A program made the translations under genes and the position numbers. A stretch of 64,000 nucleotides of DNA, taken from Nonomuraea sp. NBC_00507. Lineage in GTDB: Bacteria; Actinomycetota; Actinomycetes; Streptosporangiales; Streptosporangiaceae. Where the stretch lies: contig NZ_CP107853.1 in assembly GCF_036013525.1 (NCBI RefSeq), positions 12,524,001 through 12,588,000 on the forward strand, given 5' to 3'. The notes under the pieces were generated by a model. The model worked only from the letters and a program-made list of their open reading frames with translations. It was not told where the DNA came from and ran no database searches. This document shows, piece by piece, positions 1-8,255 of this stretch. Position 1 is the first letter of the stretch, and every line of letters begins with the position of its first letter.

Positions 1-1
1 G

Positions 2-745
2 TGGGGGCGACGGTGCGCCTACTGCGGCACCAGCGGGGTGCCGCTGAACATCGACCACATCCAGCCCCGCAGCCGGGGCGGCACCGACCGGGTCTCGAAC
101 CTCACCCTGGCCTGCGTGCCGTGCAACCAGGTCAAGGGCAACCGGCCAATCACACAGTTCCTCACCGGTAAGCCAAAACTGCTCGCCACGATTCGAGCAC
201 AGGCCATGACGCCGCTTCGGGACACCGCTGCCGTGCAGTCCACCCGCTGGGCCCTATGGCGCAAGCTTGACGCCCTCCTACCCACCCACGTGGCCTCCGG
301 GGGCCGCACAAAGTGGAACCGTACGCGTAATCACCTACCCAAGACCCACACCCTCGACGCCCTGGCCGTCGGAAAGCTCGACACCATCACCGAAACCGTC
401 TCCCCAGTGATGGTCGCCGGATGCACCGGCCGCGGCACCCACGCCCGCACCCGCTCCGACAAGCACGGCTTCCCCCGCCTTCGCATGCCCCGCCAGAAAC
501 AGCACTTCGGCTACCAGACTGGGGACCTCGTCCGAGCCGTCGTGCCCACCGGTAAGAAGCAAGGTACCTACACCGGCCGCCTCGCCGTCCGCTCCCGCGG
601 CTATTTCAACATCACCACCGCACACGGCACCGTCCAAGGACTCAATCACCGTCACATCCGCCTGTTGCAACGGGCGGACGGATACGCCTACACCTTTCAG
701 AAGGAGTCATGCGGACCGTACGCCTTCTCCCCCTTGCCTAGATAG
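2..745 (+). CDS. iscB: IscB RNA-guided nuclease, C-terminal part (5' end outside window)
   Basis: The reading frame is open from the first bases of the window, so the N-terminal PLMP, RuvC-I and RuvC-II parts are missing from view. What remains is an HNH domain with CAYCG and CVPCN zinc-type cysteine pairs around the catalytic IDHI, then a RuvC-III-like KTHTLDALAVG motif with His and Asp. The C-terminal segment holds the GYQTGDLVRAVVP, GKKQGTYTGR and LLQRADGY motifs typical of IscB. IscB proteins are transposon-encoded RNA-guided nucleases related to the ancestor of Cas9; family members use an omega-RNA encoded upstream of the gene, which would lie outside this window. The frame stops at TAG, with no disruption visible in this part. 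I am sure of the family, but cannot say whether the whole gene is intact. Confidence 0.9.
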   Translation, partial: WGRRCAYCGTSGVPLNIDHIQPRSRGGTDRVSNLTLACVPCNQVKGNRPITQFLTGKPKLLATIRAQAMTPLRDTAAVQSTRWALWRKLDALLPTHVASGGRTKWNRTRNHLPKTHTLDALAVGKLDTITETVSPVMVAGCTGRGTHARTRSDKHGFPRLRMPRQKQHFGYQTGDLVRAVVPTGKKQGTYTGRLAVRSRGYFNITTAHGTVQGLNHRHIRLLQRADGYAYTFQKESCGPYAFSPLPR

Positions 746-746
746 C

Positions 747-1185
747 TTGAGCGATGCCCATAGCCGACGACGCTGTCGAAGCGCGCGCCCAGAGCTGACG
801 CGCCCTCGCGGCCCTGCACGCAAAATCGACGACAAGCTGGAAAAAGCACTCCAGAAGGAGCACGACCTGAGCGTGAGCGAATACACGGTGCTGGACATAC
901 TGGGCCCGCCAGGACGGCTGGCACATGCGCATGCAGCAGCTGGCTCGCGCGGTCGTGCTCAGCCAGAGCGCCACCACCCGGCTGGTCACGAGGCTGGAGA
1001 AGCGCGGGCTGCTCAGGCGCTACCTGTGCGAGGACGACAGGCGCGGCATCTACTCCGAGGTCACGCAGGACGGGCGGGACCTACTCGCGCAGGCCCGCCC
1101 GACGCACGACGCCGTGCTCAAGGAGGTGCTGGCCGAGGCGGCGGAGCAGCCGGAGCTCGCCCCGCTCGCCGCGGTCCTCAGCTGA
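747..1185 (+). pseudogene. MarR-family transcriptional regulator, frameshifted
   Basis: Two overlapping frames together give one winged-helix MarR protein. The first carries KIDDKLEKALQKEHDLSVSE and YTVLDILG (recognisable from about 822). The second, from about 906, carries the DNA-recognition region LSQSATTRLVTRLEKRGLL and the wing-like EDDRRGIYSEVTQDGRDLL. The break lies in a C-rich run near 903-909 (gggcccgcc): removing one C would join the frames as LGRQDGWHMRMQQLA. The region before 822 has no convincing start and may be decayed too. Either the gene is a pseudogene or there is a one-base assembly error. The sequence after 925 could still be translated as an 86-residue fragment, but that would lack the dimerisation helix. 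Confidence 0.75.
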
Positions 1186-1186
1186 C

Positions 1187-1300
1187 GCGATCTCGGATCC
1201 CAGACGGCGGCTGGGTGCCCGGCGGCACGAAGACGAACGGGTCTATGGTGCCGAAGCAAGCTGGCCCTTCAGGGTCGGAGGCGTTGTAGGCGGGGCCGCA
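1187..1300 (-). pseudogene. Fragment of a paralogue of the adjacent secreted protein
   Basis: Read on the minus strand without a start codon, this stretch encodes about 38 residues (CGPAYNASDPEG, then a segment ending FVFVPPGTQPPSGI). It matches the middle of the secreted protein encoded at 1471-2427, which has PAYNRGDPAGAACW and FLFVPPGVTPPSGI. Similarity stops abruptly at both ends, and the fragment abuts the 3' end of the MarR remnant. It is best read as a leftover of a duplicated or recombined copy. The rest of 1301-1470 shows no recognisable gene. Confidence 0.6.
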
Positions 1301-1470
1301 GGCATTCCTGCGTCTTGAGCATCTCGCTCGCGTTCATGCCGGGCTTGCCGGAGCGCGTGGAGGCCACACGCGTCTGGTCGTACGGACCAGGGCCGACCGT
1401 GAGTTGAGATTCATATCCTGCCGGTATCGATCGTTTCCCAGCTGAGCGCGCCCCTGCGACGCCATGGTCC

Positions 1471-2427
1471 TCAGTTGGGTGGCTTGACGTTGCTCTGGAT
1501 CTCGCCGACCGGCACGTCCCGGGTCACACCGAGCTCCACCGGCGCGAACTGGAACGGGACGACGTTGCCCTGCACCTCCACTGGCCATACAGCCGTGACG
1601 GTCAGCGGGTACGTCTCGCGCGGCTGGTCGATCGACGAACGCAGGTAACGCACGCCGCAGGCGAATTCACCGCCTCTGACGTACGGCTTCCCGGCCGTGC
1701 CGCAACCGCTCTCAGTCACCTCCGCGCGTTCCTTAGTGGTGCCGGGATCGATCTTGATGTCCTGGAGCGTGGCCACCAGTGTCACGCTCATGACGCCAGG
1801 GATCTCAGCGGTGACGGAACGGCTGGTCTCGCCTATTCCTTCCAGCCAGACGTGGGTGGGCAGGTTCACGAAGCTCCTGGCATCGGGATTGAGTTTGACG
1901 GTCTGCTCGGGCACGGTCATCGAGGCCCTGGCGATCTCGGCCAGCTGCTCGAGTGTGATCCCCGAGGGCGGCGTGACCCCAGGCGGCACGAACAGGAACT
2001 GCTGGAGCGTCGCCCAGCAGGCCGCGCCTGCGGGATCACCCCTGTTGTAGGCGGGCGTCCACCACGTCCCTTCCTGACCCCGTCTGTCCACGAACGGCTG
2101 CTCAAATTCCCGGCGGCTCTCCTCGTTGATCCGGTGTCGGTTGGCCGAGTCCCGGCCCTTGGTGAAGAAGTCGGCGGCGTCGTCGGCGTTCAGGAAAGGC
2201 TCGTACCAGCACGGCCGCTTCATCCGGAAGCCGTCACCCTTGCCGCCCTTGGTACCGCTGCCGTAGACCTTGACGCGTTTTGACTCGATTTCGGCGAATA
2301 GGTTTTTCCCAGATTTCCCGGTCTGGGAGCCACGGGCCGACGTGTCACCTTCCCGCCCCGGATCCTGGGCGCTCAAAGAGGGCAGGAGCAGCAGTCCCGC
2401 CGTCACGAACGAGATCAACGCTTTCAT
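1471..2427 (-). CDS. Secreted protein of unknown function, last gene of the Tad operon
   Basis: The 318-residue product begins with a signal peptide (MKALISFVTAGLLLLPSLSA), so it is probably exported. The mature part is rich in charged residues, has scattered cysteines (PCWYEPF, GAACW, SGCGT, FACGVRYL) and a FVPPGVTPPSGITLEQL segment; I recognise no catalytic motif. The start is fixed by the ATGA overlap with the upstream lipoprotein gene and by an agaagg ribosome-binding site 9 nt upstream; a longer frame to 2472 lacks this. As the distal gene of the pilus operon it may have a role at the cell envelope, but that is inference from position only. Confidence 0.75.
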   Translation of the reverse strand: MKALISFVTAGLLLLPSLSAQDPGREGDTSARGSQTGKSGKNLFAEIESKRVKVYGSGTKGGKGDGFRMKRPCWYEPFLNADDAADFFTKGRDSANRHRINEESRREFEQPFVDRRGQEGTWWTPAYNRGDPAGAACWATLQQFLFVPPGVTPPSGITLEQLAEIARASMTVPEQTVKLNPDARSFVNLPTHVWLEGIGETSRSVTAEIPGVMSVTLVATLQDIKIDPGTTKERAEVTESGCGTAGKPYVRGGEFACGVRYLRSSIDQPRETYPLTVTAVWPVEVQGNVVPFQFAPVELGVTRDVPVGEIQSNVKPPN

Positions 2428-3047
2428 CGGGTGCATCCTTCTCTGGGAGTGAGGTAGGACCTGATGCGCCACACCCCGTCGTCACCGCGGTGCGCGGCCA
2501 CGCTCTCGGCGTAGGGGCGGGTCCAATCAGGATGGGGGGAGATGACCTCCCCGGTGCGCGAGGAGATCAGGCGCACTTTCGACTCGTCCACGCATGCGTC
2601 GACCTGCGCCCCGCTGCCCATGCGCGCGCTGACCCGCAAGTTGTAGATACGGCCTGTTCCGCGCATCGAGTGTCCCTGGTCGATGAGCTCTTGCACCCAC
2701 CTGCTCGCCTGGAACACGGCATCGAGCTCGAGGTTTCGCTTGTAGACGCGCTTTCCCTCGACAACGGCCTCGCGGGTGCCGACGTACTGGTCGACCATGA
2801 CCTTCAGCAGCGGGTCGGGGTTCGCGGGCCATTCCACCCGCACCCGCATGCCTTCGGCGATGTCGATGGTCTGAGTGCCGGAGGGCAGCGGCTGTTCCTG
2901 CGCGGGGCTGCTCTCCGTGGGTTCCGCCTGCACCGGATCACTCCCGGCGGGCGTGGGTGCCTCCAGCGGCGCGTACGGGCGTTCTTGCTGGCCGCATCCC
3001 GCCATGACCAGCAGGCACAGCACCATCGCCATCGCCGTTCGTCTCAT
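2424..3047 (-). CDS. Putative lipoprotein of the Tad operon
   Basis: The 207-residue product starts MRRTAMAMVLCLLVMAGCG, a lipoprotein signal with lipobox VMAGC and predicted lipidated Cys18. A proline- and glutamate-rich linker follows, then a globular part ending in DGVWRIRSYLTPREGC. Its composition and closing DGVWRI pattern resemble NTF2-like or Mce-associated extracytoplasmic domains, but I cannot assign a family with certainty. Both ends overlap neighbours by ATGA (3044-3047 and 2424-2427), so it is translationally coupled to the LysM-BTAD gene and the secreted-protein gene. The lipobox and overlaps decide the start. Confidence 0.8.
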   Translation of the reverse strand: MRRTAMAMVLCLLVMAGCGQQERPYAPLEAPTPAGSDPVQAEPTESSPAQEQPLPSGTQTIDIAEGMRVRVEWPANPDPLLKVMVDQYVGTREAVVEGKRVYKRNLELDAVFQASRWVQELIDQGHSMRGTGRIYNLRVSARMGSGAQVDACVDESKVRLISSRTGEVISPHPDWTRPYAESVAAHRGDDGVWRIRSYLTPREGCTR

Positions 3048-5791
3048 GCCGACGACTCCTTCACGACGTGGATGCGCCACGTGGGCAGCAGTTCCTCGAT
3101 CAACGCCTCGGTCTCCGGGGCCATCCCGCCGCCGTACGGGTGCGAGGCGGCCCTTCTGGTCAGGCCCTCGACGACGGCGCGCAGGCGGACGACGTCCTCG
3201 GTCGCGTGCGTGGCCCGCAGCAGGTCGCGCCACAGACCCTCGTCGTCGGCCGCCAGCAGCAGCGCCGCGCGTACGGCGGCCACCGCGGCGTCCGGCTGGT
3301 CCTGCGCGAGCCTGATCTCGCAGAGCTGGTGTGCCGCGTCGGCGACCTCGGCGGCCACGTCGTACTCCAGGTCCTCGGCCGCCAGCCACGCATACCTGCC
3401 GGGCGGCCTGCCGGTCAGCAGCGGGCCCCTGACCAGGCCGAGCGCCTTCTCCAGCAGCACGGCCTTGGCCGACGGGTCGCCGTGCGAGCGGCGGACGAGC
3501 TCGCGGAACAACGCCCAGTCCGTACGGACCTCGGGCCCCAGCCGCAGCCGGCCGACCTCGTCGGTGAGCAGGTGCCGGGGGCCCAGCCAGTCGGCGACCC
3601 TGGCGATCGTGGCGTCCCTGACCATGTCCTGCACGCCGCGCGGCCACAACACCCCGCCGAGCACCACGGGATGCACGCCGCCCGGGTGCGTGGCCAGGTA
3701 GATCAGCAGCTCCGTGGCCAGCGCCAGCCGGCCTTCCTCCAGCGGGCTGAGGCCGAGCACCTCGATGGGGCCGAGCATCCTGATCTCGACGGCCGGCGGG
3801 TGCAGCCCCGGCAGCGGCTCCGCCTCGGGGATGGCCTCGCCGTCGAGCCGCCCGGCGGTGCGGAACAGGTCGACGAGCGCACGGTAGTGGCGGCGGGGCA
3901 GGAGCTGGGCATCCACCTCGAACCCCAGTTCGGCGATCTTGGCCTTGCCGTCGTCGGTGATCTCCAGCGTCCATGTGGCGTGCGGGACGTCGCCCGCGAC
4001 CACATATCCGGCGGTGTCCCTGCGGGCCAGCAGCGCCAGCCGGCGCGCCTCCTCATGCGTGGGCGCGACCGCGGACAGCAAGTAATGGGCATCGCGCGGG
4101 CTGCCGCCGATGCGGCCGGTCAGCACCTCTCTGCGCGGCGCCGCGGCGGCCTCGAGCTCAGGGAGCACCTCGGCCAGACCGCCGACGGCCCTGATGCGGT
4201 CGGGTGCGATCGCGGTCAGCTCCTCGCCGAAGCCGACGAGCGTGACGCGCATGCCGTCGGACCAGCGGTTGGTGGCCAGCTCGACGGCGAGGGCGGCCAG
4301 CGCGGCCGTGGTCTGCGCGCCGCGTACGTTGATCAGGCCCTGTGCGGCTTCCAGGTCGATGAGCACGCGCCCGTGCACGTTCGTGCCGATCGAGACCAGT
4401 CCGGGGTACGGCGCCCCGCCCGGCTGGTGGGGCTCGTGGTGGCCGGCTCGTGCCCCCCATGGGCTCGTCCGGTCCGGCAGCAGCCGGCCCTCGTGTGCCG
4501 GCAGCCGCCACACCTGGCCGCCGTCCTCGGCCGTCCAGGGCGCGGGCGGGTCGGGGTCCGGCGGATGCACCCACAGGTCGAGCGTGCGCGGCGACAGGTG
4601 GGCCGCGTACACGATGGGCGGGGTGCGGTTCTGCCTCGCCAACTCCGCGCCGAGCACCCGCAGGCCGACGTCCAGGATGCGGGCGCCCGGCGCGTCTCCG
4701 CCCAGCCGGAGCGCGACCTCGGCCTCGGCGGCGTCGCCGCGTGGCCGGGCGAGCCTGCGGCCGAACATCCGGCCCCAGAGCTGCTCGCGGCGCCGCCTGG
4801 CCAGCACGAGCAGCAGCCCGGCCGCGGCCAGTGAGGCGCCGGCCAGGTATTCGACCAGCTCGTTGCCCTGGCTCTCGCGGACGGCCGGCTGCTGCTGCTC
4901 GGGCTCCTGACGCCGCTGGTCCTGCTGCTCCGGCAGGCGGTGCTTGGCCTCGCCCTTCTTCTCCTTCTTGACCTCGCCGTGGGCCCTGCCGTCGTCGGGC
5001 ACCTGCGCCCGGCCCGGGTGCTCGCGCAGCGTCTCCTCGCGCGGCTGGTCGGCGGGGACGATGTGGGCGTTCCTCGCGTCATCCGGCATGTCGAGCACCC
5101 AGCCGGGCCTGATCAGGTCGGCCATCTTCAGCCGGGTGCCGTCCGGCTGGACCTTCGCCTGGTTGAGCCGGTAGATCTCGTGGTAGCGGCGGCCGTCGCC
5201 GAGGCACTTCTCGGCGATCTCCCACAGGCTTTCGTGGTGGCGGCCGTGCGGCGGCTGGACGACGTACACCTTCTTGGTCTTGTTCGTCTCCAACGTCTTC
5301 TCGACGATCGGCGCGGAGTACGCCACCGCCGTCACGGGCGGGGCGGCGGGCGTGGGCGTCAGCTTGGCGATGGGCGCGAGCATGGCCCCGGTCGTGAACA
5401 GCAGCAGCACGGCGCCGACGAGCTTGTTGGCCAAGACCTGAGTGCCGCCGGAGAACGGTACGCGGGCGGGCATGCCCACCCGGCGGACCCCGGCGTACAC
5501 CTCGACGAGCACACAGGCGAACAGCTGGAACCAGGCCAGCCACACCAGCAGCACCAGCACCGCCACGATCGTGCTGGGGCCGACGCGGCTGGTGAGCGTC
5601 TCGAGGTCGAGCAGCTCAGGTCTGAGCGGCGGCCCGACGAACGTGAGCAGCGCGTAAGGCACCCCGCCCACGAGCGCGACCAGCACCACCAGCGCCGCGA
5701 GCCCGGCGAGCACGTCGCCGGCCCTGCGCCTGGCGGGCATGCGCGCGGACGTGTGGCGCCCCATGGGACGCGCGGGCTCTCGCGTCGGCAT
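3044..5791 (-). CDS. Membrane protein with LysM and BTAD (SARP-type) domains
   Basis: The 915-residue protein has three hydrophobic segments in its first 145 residues. A LysM-like peptidoglycan-binding stretch follows near residues 175-235 (KVYVVQPPHGRHHESLWEIA, LNQAKVQPDG, PGWVLDMP). Then come a Lys/Glu/Gln-rich linker, a further membrane segment near 315-335 (AGASLAAAGLLLVLA) before RRRR, a long cytoplasmic region, and a C-terminal bacterial transcriptional activator domain (roughly 690-880). Proteins of this build are common beside actinobacterial Tad loci, where they may link envelope status to pilus expression or assembly; that role is inference. An AAAGGAGA ribosome-binding site precedes the ATG. 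The gene is separated from the upstream minor pilin gene by 103 nt and overlaps the lipoprotein gene by ATGA. Confidence 0.85.
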   Translation of the reverse strand: MPTREPARPMGRHTSARMPARRRAGDVLAGLAALVVLVALVGGVPYALLTFVGPPLRPELLDLETLTSRVGPSTIVAVLVLLVWLAWFQLFACVLVEVYAGVRRVGMPARVPFSGGTQVLANKLVGAVLLLFTTGAMLAPIAKLTPTPAAPPVTAVAYSAPIVEKTLETNKTKKVYVVQPPHGRHHESLWEIAEKCLGDGRRYHEIYRLNQAKVQPDGTRLKMADLIRPGWVLDMPDDARNAHIVPADQPREETLREHPGRAQVPDDGRAHGEVKKEKKGEAKHRLPEQQDQRRQEPEQQQPAVRESQGNELVEYLAGASLAAAGLLLVLARRRREQLWGRMFGRRLARPRGDAAEAEVALRLGGDAPGARILDVGLRVLGAELARQNRTPPIVYAAHLSPRTLDLWVHPPDPDPPAPWTAEDGGQVWRLPAHEGRLLPDRTSPWGARAGHHEPHQPGGAPYPGLVSIGTNVHGRVLIDLEAAQGLINVRGAQTTAALAALAVELATNRWSDGMRVTLVGFGEELTAIAPDRIRAVGGLAEVLPELEAAAAPRREVLTGRIGGSPRDAHYLLSAVAPTHEEARRLALLARRDTAGYVVAGDVPHATWTLEITDDGKAKIAELGFEVDAQLLPRRHYRALVDLFRTAGRLDGEAIPEAEPLPGLHPPAVEIRMLGPIEVLGLSPLEEGRLALATELLIYLATHPGGVHPVVLGGVLWPRGVQDMVRDATIARVADWLGPRHLLTDEVGRLRLGPEVRTDWALFRELVRRSHGDPSAKAVLLEKALGLVRGPLLTGRPPGRYAWLAAEDLEYDVAAEVADAAHQLCEIRLAQDQPDAAVAAVRAALLLAADDEGLWRDLLRATHATEDVVRLRAVVEGLTRRAASHPYGGGMAPETEALIEELLPTWRIHVVKESSA

Positions 5792-5894
5792 CGCCTCTCC
5801 GTCTCCTTTACCTCGGGGGCGCCGTGCCCCTGGGGTCTCTCGTCCAGCGTGTTGCCTCGTGCGTTCCGCAATCCATCGAGTGAAGAGATTCGGT

Positions 5895-6305
5895 CTATCT
5901 CGCTTCGGGCGCGGCCGTGGCCTCGCCGATCGCCTCGTCGCCGGGGAAACCGATCGCGCCGAGGAAGAACGCCTCCCACCGCACCCTCACGCTGACCGTC
6001 ACCAGCGCCTGCCCCTGCCCCACCGAGCACTCGCCGCTGGTCACGTCGTCGCCGCCCTGGGCCGCGACGATCTCGTCGGCCCGCGCGCACACCTGATCGT
6101 CACCGAGCAGCCGGGTCTCCCCCGTGGCGCGGAGGTGGTCGACGTCGATCTGGTCGGCGCCGGCCCGCGCGGCCTGCTCGGCCACGTCCGCGGCACGCAG
6201 CCGGGCGTTGATCGCCGCCCCGCCGTCCACCAGCAGCCCAGCCAGCAGGAACACGGCCACGGAGAACAGCACGGTGAACACCGACATCGAGCCGCGTTCA
6301 CTCAT
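5895..6305 (-). CDS. TadG/TadE-like pilus assembly protein (Flp locus)
   Basis: This 136-residue protein starts MSERGSMSVFTVLFSVAVFLLAG-type: a short charged N-terminus with the ERGS prepilin-like motif, then one hydrophobic helix and a helix rich in Ala and Arg (GGAAINARLRAADVAEQAARAG). This is the pattern of the Tad/TadG N-terminal domain that anchors minor pilins in the membrane. A C-terminal beta-rich part with two cysteines follows. Its start overlaps the stop of the preceding TadE-like gene by 8 nt. It probably acts with its two neighbours as a minor pilin or assembly factor of the Flp pilus. Confidence 0.8.
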   Translation of the reverse strand: MSERGSMSVFTVLFSVAVFLLAGLLVDGGAAINARLRAADVAEQAARAGADQIDVDHLRATGETRLLGDDQVCARADEIVAAQGGDDVTSGECSVGQGQALVTVSVRVRWEAFFLGAIGFPGDEAIGEATAAPEAR

Positions 6306-6696
6306 CGATCCTCCTGAACTGCTCCAGAGGCACCACGGCCGTGCCGGTCATCCGCGTGGTGCCGCCGAACCCGAGGAAAGCGAGGTCCAGCTCGCAGGTC
6401 ACCTCGGCCTGGACCTGGCCGCCCTGCTCCCACTCCGAGCCGTCCAGCGACACCGACGGTGAGCCGCAGGGGCCGGTGAGCGCGCTCTCGGCGATCGCCT
6501 CGGCCGCCGCCTCGGCCTCGTCGAACGTACGTTGCACCGACGCGGCCCTGGCGGCGTCCCTGGCCGCCCCGTTGACCCGCCCCTGCGACTCCACCAGCAC
6601 ACCGGCACCGGCGAGGAACATGAGGAACAGCAGGAAGAGCGGCGCCAGCATGACGGTCTCCACGGCCATGGAGCCGCGCTCGCGATCTCTGGTCAT
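6298..6696 (-). CDS. TadE-like minor pilin
   Basis: From the chosen ATG the product is 132 residues, beginning MTRDRERGSMAVETVMLAPL. The RGSMAVE type-IV-prepilin-like motif is followed by one hydrophobic helix and a soluble domain with two cysteines (GPCGS, VTCELD). The motif matches TadE-family pseudopilins, whose leader is cut by a prepilin peptidase after the Gly; no peptidase gene is in the window. The start is set by an ATGA overlap with the upstream TadE-like gene; a longer frame to 6732 would run 39 nt into that gene. The 3' end overlaps the next gene by 8 nt. Confidence 0.85.
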   Translation of the reverse strand: MTRDRERGSMAVETVMLAPLFLLFLMFLAGAGVLVESQGRVNGAARDAARAASVQRTFDEAEAAAEAIAESALTGPCGSPSVSLDGSEWEQGGQVQAEVTCELDLAFLGFGGTTRMTGTAVVPLEQFRRIDE

Positions 6697-7127
6697 CCGC
6701 AGTCCTCGCCGCCGTCGTCGGGGCGGAAGCACTCGACGGGCCCGCCCGCGGTCGCGGTGATCGTGAACGTCAGCGGCGGGAGCAGCGGGATGACCTGCAC
6801 GGCGCTGCCGGTCACCGTGACGAAGCGCTCGTCGGGCTCCTTCTCGGACGTCGTGGCGGTGGCGTTGCCGAGCAGCTGCGGCCCGATGGCCCGGACGATC
6901 TCGGTGGCCTTGGCCGTGGCCGCGCCGGGCCAGTCGCCGGAGTCGATGGGCGCCGCCCTGGCGACGCGGGCGCCTTCCCTGGCGGCCGCCTCGGCCACCT
7001 GCCGCCCGTGGAACCAGAGCGCCACCTGCACGATGAGCAGCGACACCGCGAGGACGACCGGCATGAGGATGGCCAGCTCGATCGCGGTCACGCCGCGTTC
7101 GCCGTCGCGGGGCCTAGCCGCCGCCAC
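6693..7127 (-). CDS. TadE-like minor pilin
   Basis: The protein carries the motif DGERGVTAIELAILMPVV followed by a hydrophobic helix, the hallmark of TadE-type pseudopilins, then a beta-rich domain ending in GGEDCG. I chose the GTG at 7127 (VAAARPRDGERG), which overlaps the end of the Flp pilin gene by only 14 nt; an ATG at 7175 would give 16 more residues and a 62-nt overlap. The start is uncertain. The 3' end overlaps the next TadE-like gene by ATGA, so the three minor-pilin genes are probably made together. Confidence 0.82.
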   Translation of the reverse strand: MAAARPRDGERGVTAIELAILMPVVLAVSLLIVQVALWFHGRQVAEAAAREGARVARAAPIDSGDWPGAATAKATEIVRAIGPQLLGNATATTSEKEPDERFVTVTGSAVQVIPLLPPLTFTITATAGGPVECFRPDDGGEDCG

Positions 7128-7335
7128 CGTCGCCGCCGAAGTTCGACCGGATCTGCTCCTGTTGCTGCTCGACAAGAGTCCTGATCAAGGTGGCCAGGCC
7201 GAGCGCCACCCCGGCGATGATGGCAGTGATGATCACCCATTCCACGGCGGAGGCGCCGCGGGTGGGCGCCGTGCGGGCGCGGTGGATGCGCGAGCTCAGC
7301 CACGCGGTGAGGTAAATGATCCAGGGATGGTTCAC
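7114..7335 (-). CDS. flp: Flp/Fap-type pilin (major pilin subunit)
   Basis: This 73-residue protein has a basic leader (SRIHRARTAPTRGA), the SAVEWVIITAIIAGVALGLA hydrophobic helix with the conserved Glu five residues after the predicted Gly/Ala cleavage site, and a short Gln/Gly-rich tail. Size and motif are typical of actinobacterial Flp pilins, the repeating subunit of Tad pili. Its start overlaps the tadC stop (ATGA, 7332-7335), so it is translated as part of the operon and shows no obvious separate ribosome-binding site. Confidence 0.88.
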   Translation of the reverse strand: MNHPWIIYLTAWLSSRIHRARTAPTRGASAVEWVIITAIIAGVALGLATLIRTLVEQQQEQIRSNFGGDGGGG

Positions 7336-8255
7336 GAGACCCCCAACATCTTCATAGCGGCGGGAAAACTGAGGAAAATCACGAATCCGGCGCAGAGCAG
7401 GAGCTGGGCCACGAGCATCGACTGCGAGCGCTCGCCTGCCCGGCCCTCGATCTCCGCCAGCTCGCGGCGGCGCAGGGTGGCGGCCCTGGCCGTGAGCGAG
7501 GCGCGTACTTTGGCGCCGTCATCGGCCACCAGGCCGAGCGCGGCGGACAGGTCGCGGAGCTCGTCGACGTTGATCTCCTCGCCGAGCTGGCCGAGCGCCT
7601 GCCATGGGGTGATGCCGACGATCCTCGCGCCGCTCAGCGCGTCGCGGATGCGGCCCATCGCCCAGTTGGGGCGCTCGCCGCTGACTGAGACGGCCATCAT
7701 GAGCGCCTCGGGCACGCCGCGGCCTCCGGCCAGGTTCATGGAGACGAGGTCGAGGAACGCGCCCACGGCGTGGCGGAAGTCGCGTCTCTTGGCCGCCGCC
7801 TCCTTCCTGATCTGCAGATCGGGCAGGAAGAAGAACACGATCGCCACGAGCACGGACGACCAGAACGGGATGGCGAGCGAGGTGCCCCACCCCATGAGCA
7901 CCAGCCAGCCGAGCAGCAGCGGGAACGCCAGCAGGCCGCTGGCGGCCAGCAGCGCCTTGGTCGCGAGGAACGCCTCGAACGACCGCCCCAGCAGCGCCAG
8001 GTCCGATTTGACCGATCTCGCCTCCCAGCCGCGGGCACCGTAGAGGCGGGCCAGCCGCACGCCGAGGCCGCGGCGGAACGCGCTGACCTCCTCGTCCGGC
8101 AGCACGAGCTGGATGCGGGGGGCGTCCGCGTCCTCGCGTACGGCATCGAGCGCGAGCAGCCGCGCCACCAGGCCGGGGCGGGCCGGGAAAAGGGCCCGCA
8201 AGAACACGAACAGGCCAAGTCCCAGTACGGCGCCCGCCAGCGCGCCCTCAACCAT
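7332..8255 (-). CDS. tadC: TadC, inner-membrane platform protein (T2SS F family)
   Basis: The 307-residue protein contains a type II secretion system F domain near residues 165-290, with a GVPEALMMA helix and flanking membrane helices at about 3-21, 103-145 and 285-303. TadC pairs with TadB to form the platform on which the TadA ATPase acts to assemble Flp pili. It lies between tadB, whose stop overlaps its start by 8 nt, and the pilin gene. It is assigned as TadC rather than TadB by operon order and its longer N-terminal region. Confidence 0.88.
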   Translation of the reverse strand: MVEGALAGAVLGLGLFVFLRALFPARPGLVARLLALDAVREDADAPRIQLVLPDEEVSAFRRGLGVRLARLYGARGWEARSVKSDLALLGRSFEAFLATKALLAASGLLAFPLLLGWLVLMGWGTSLAIPFWSSVLVAIVFFFLPDLQIRKEAAAKRRDFRHAVGAFLDLVSMNLAGGRGVPEALMMAVSVSGERPNWAMGRIRDALSGARIVGITPWQALGQLGEEINVDELRDLSAALGLVADDGAKVRASLTARAATLRRRELAEIEGRAGERSQSMLVAQLLLCAGFVIFLSFPAAMKMLGVS

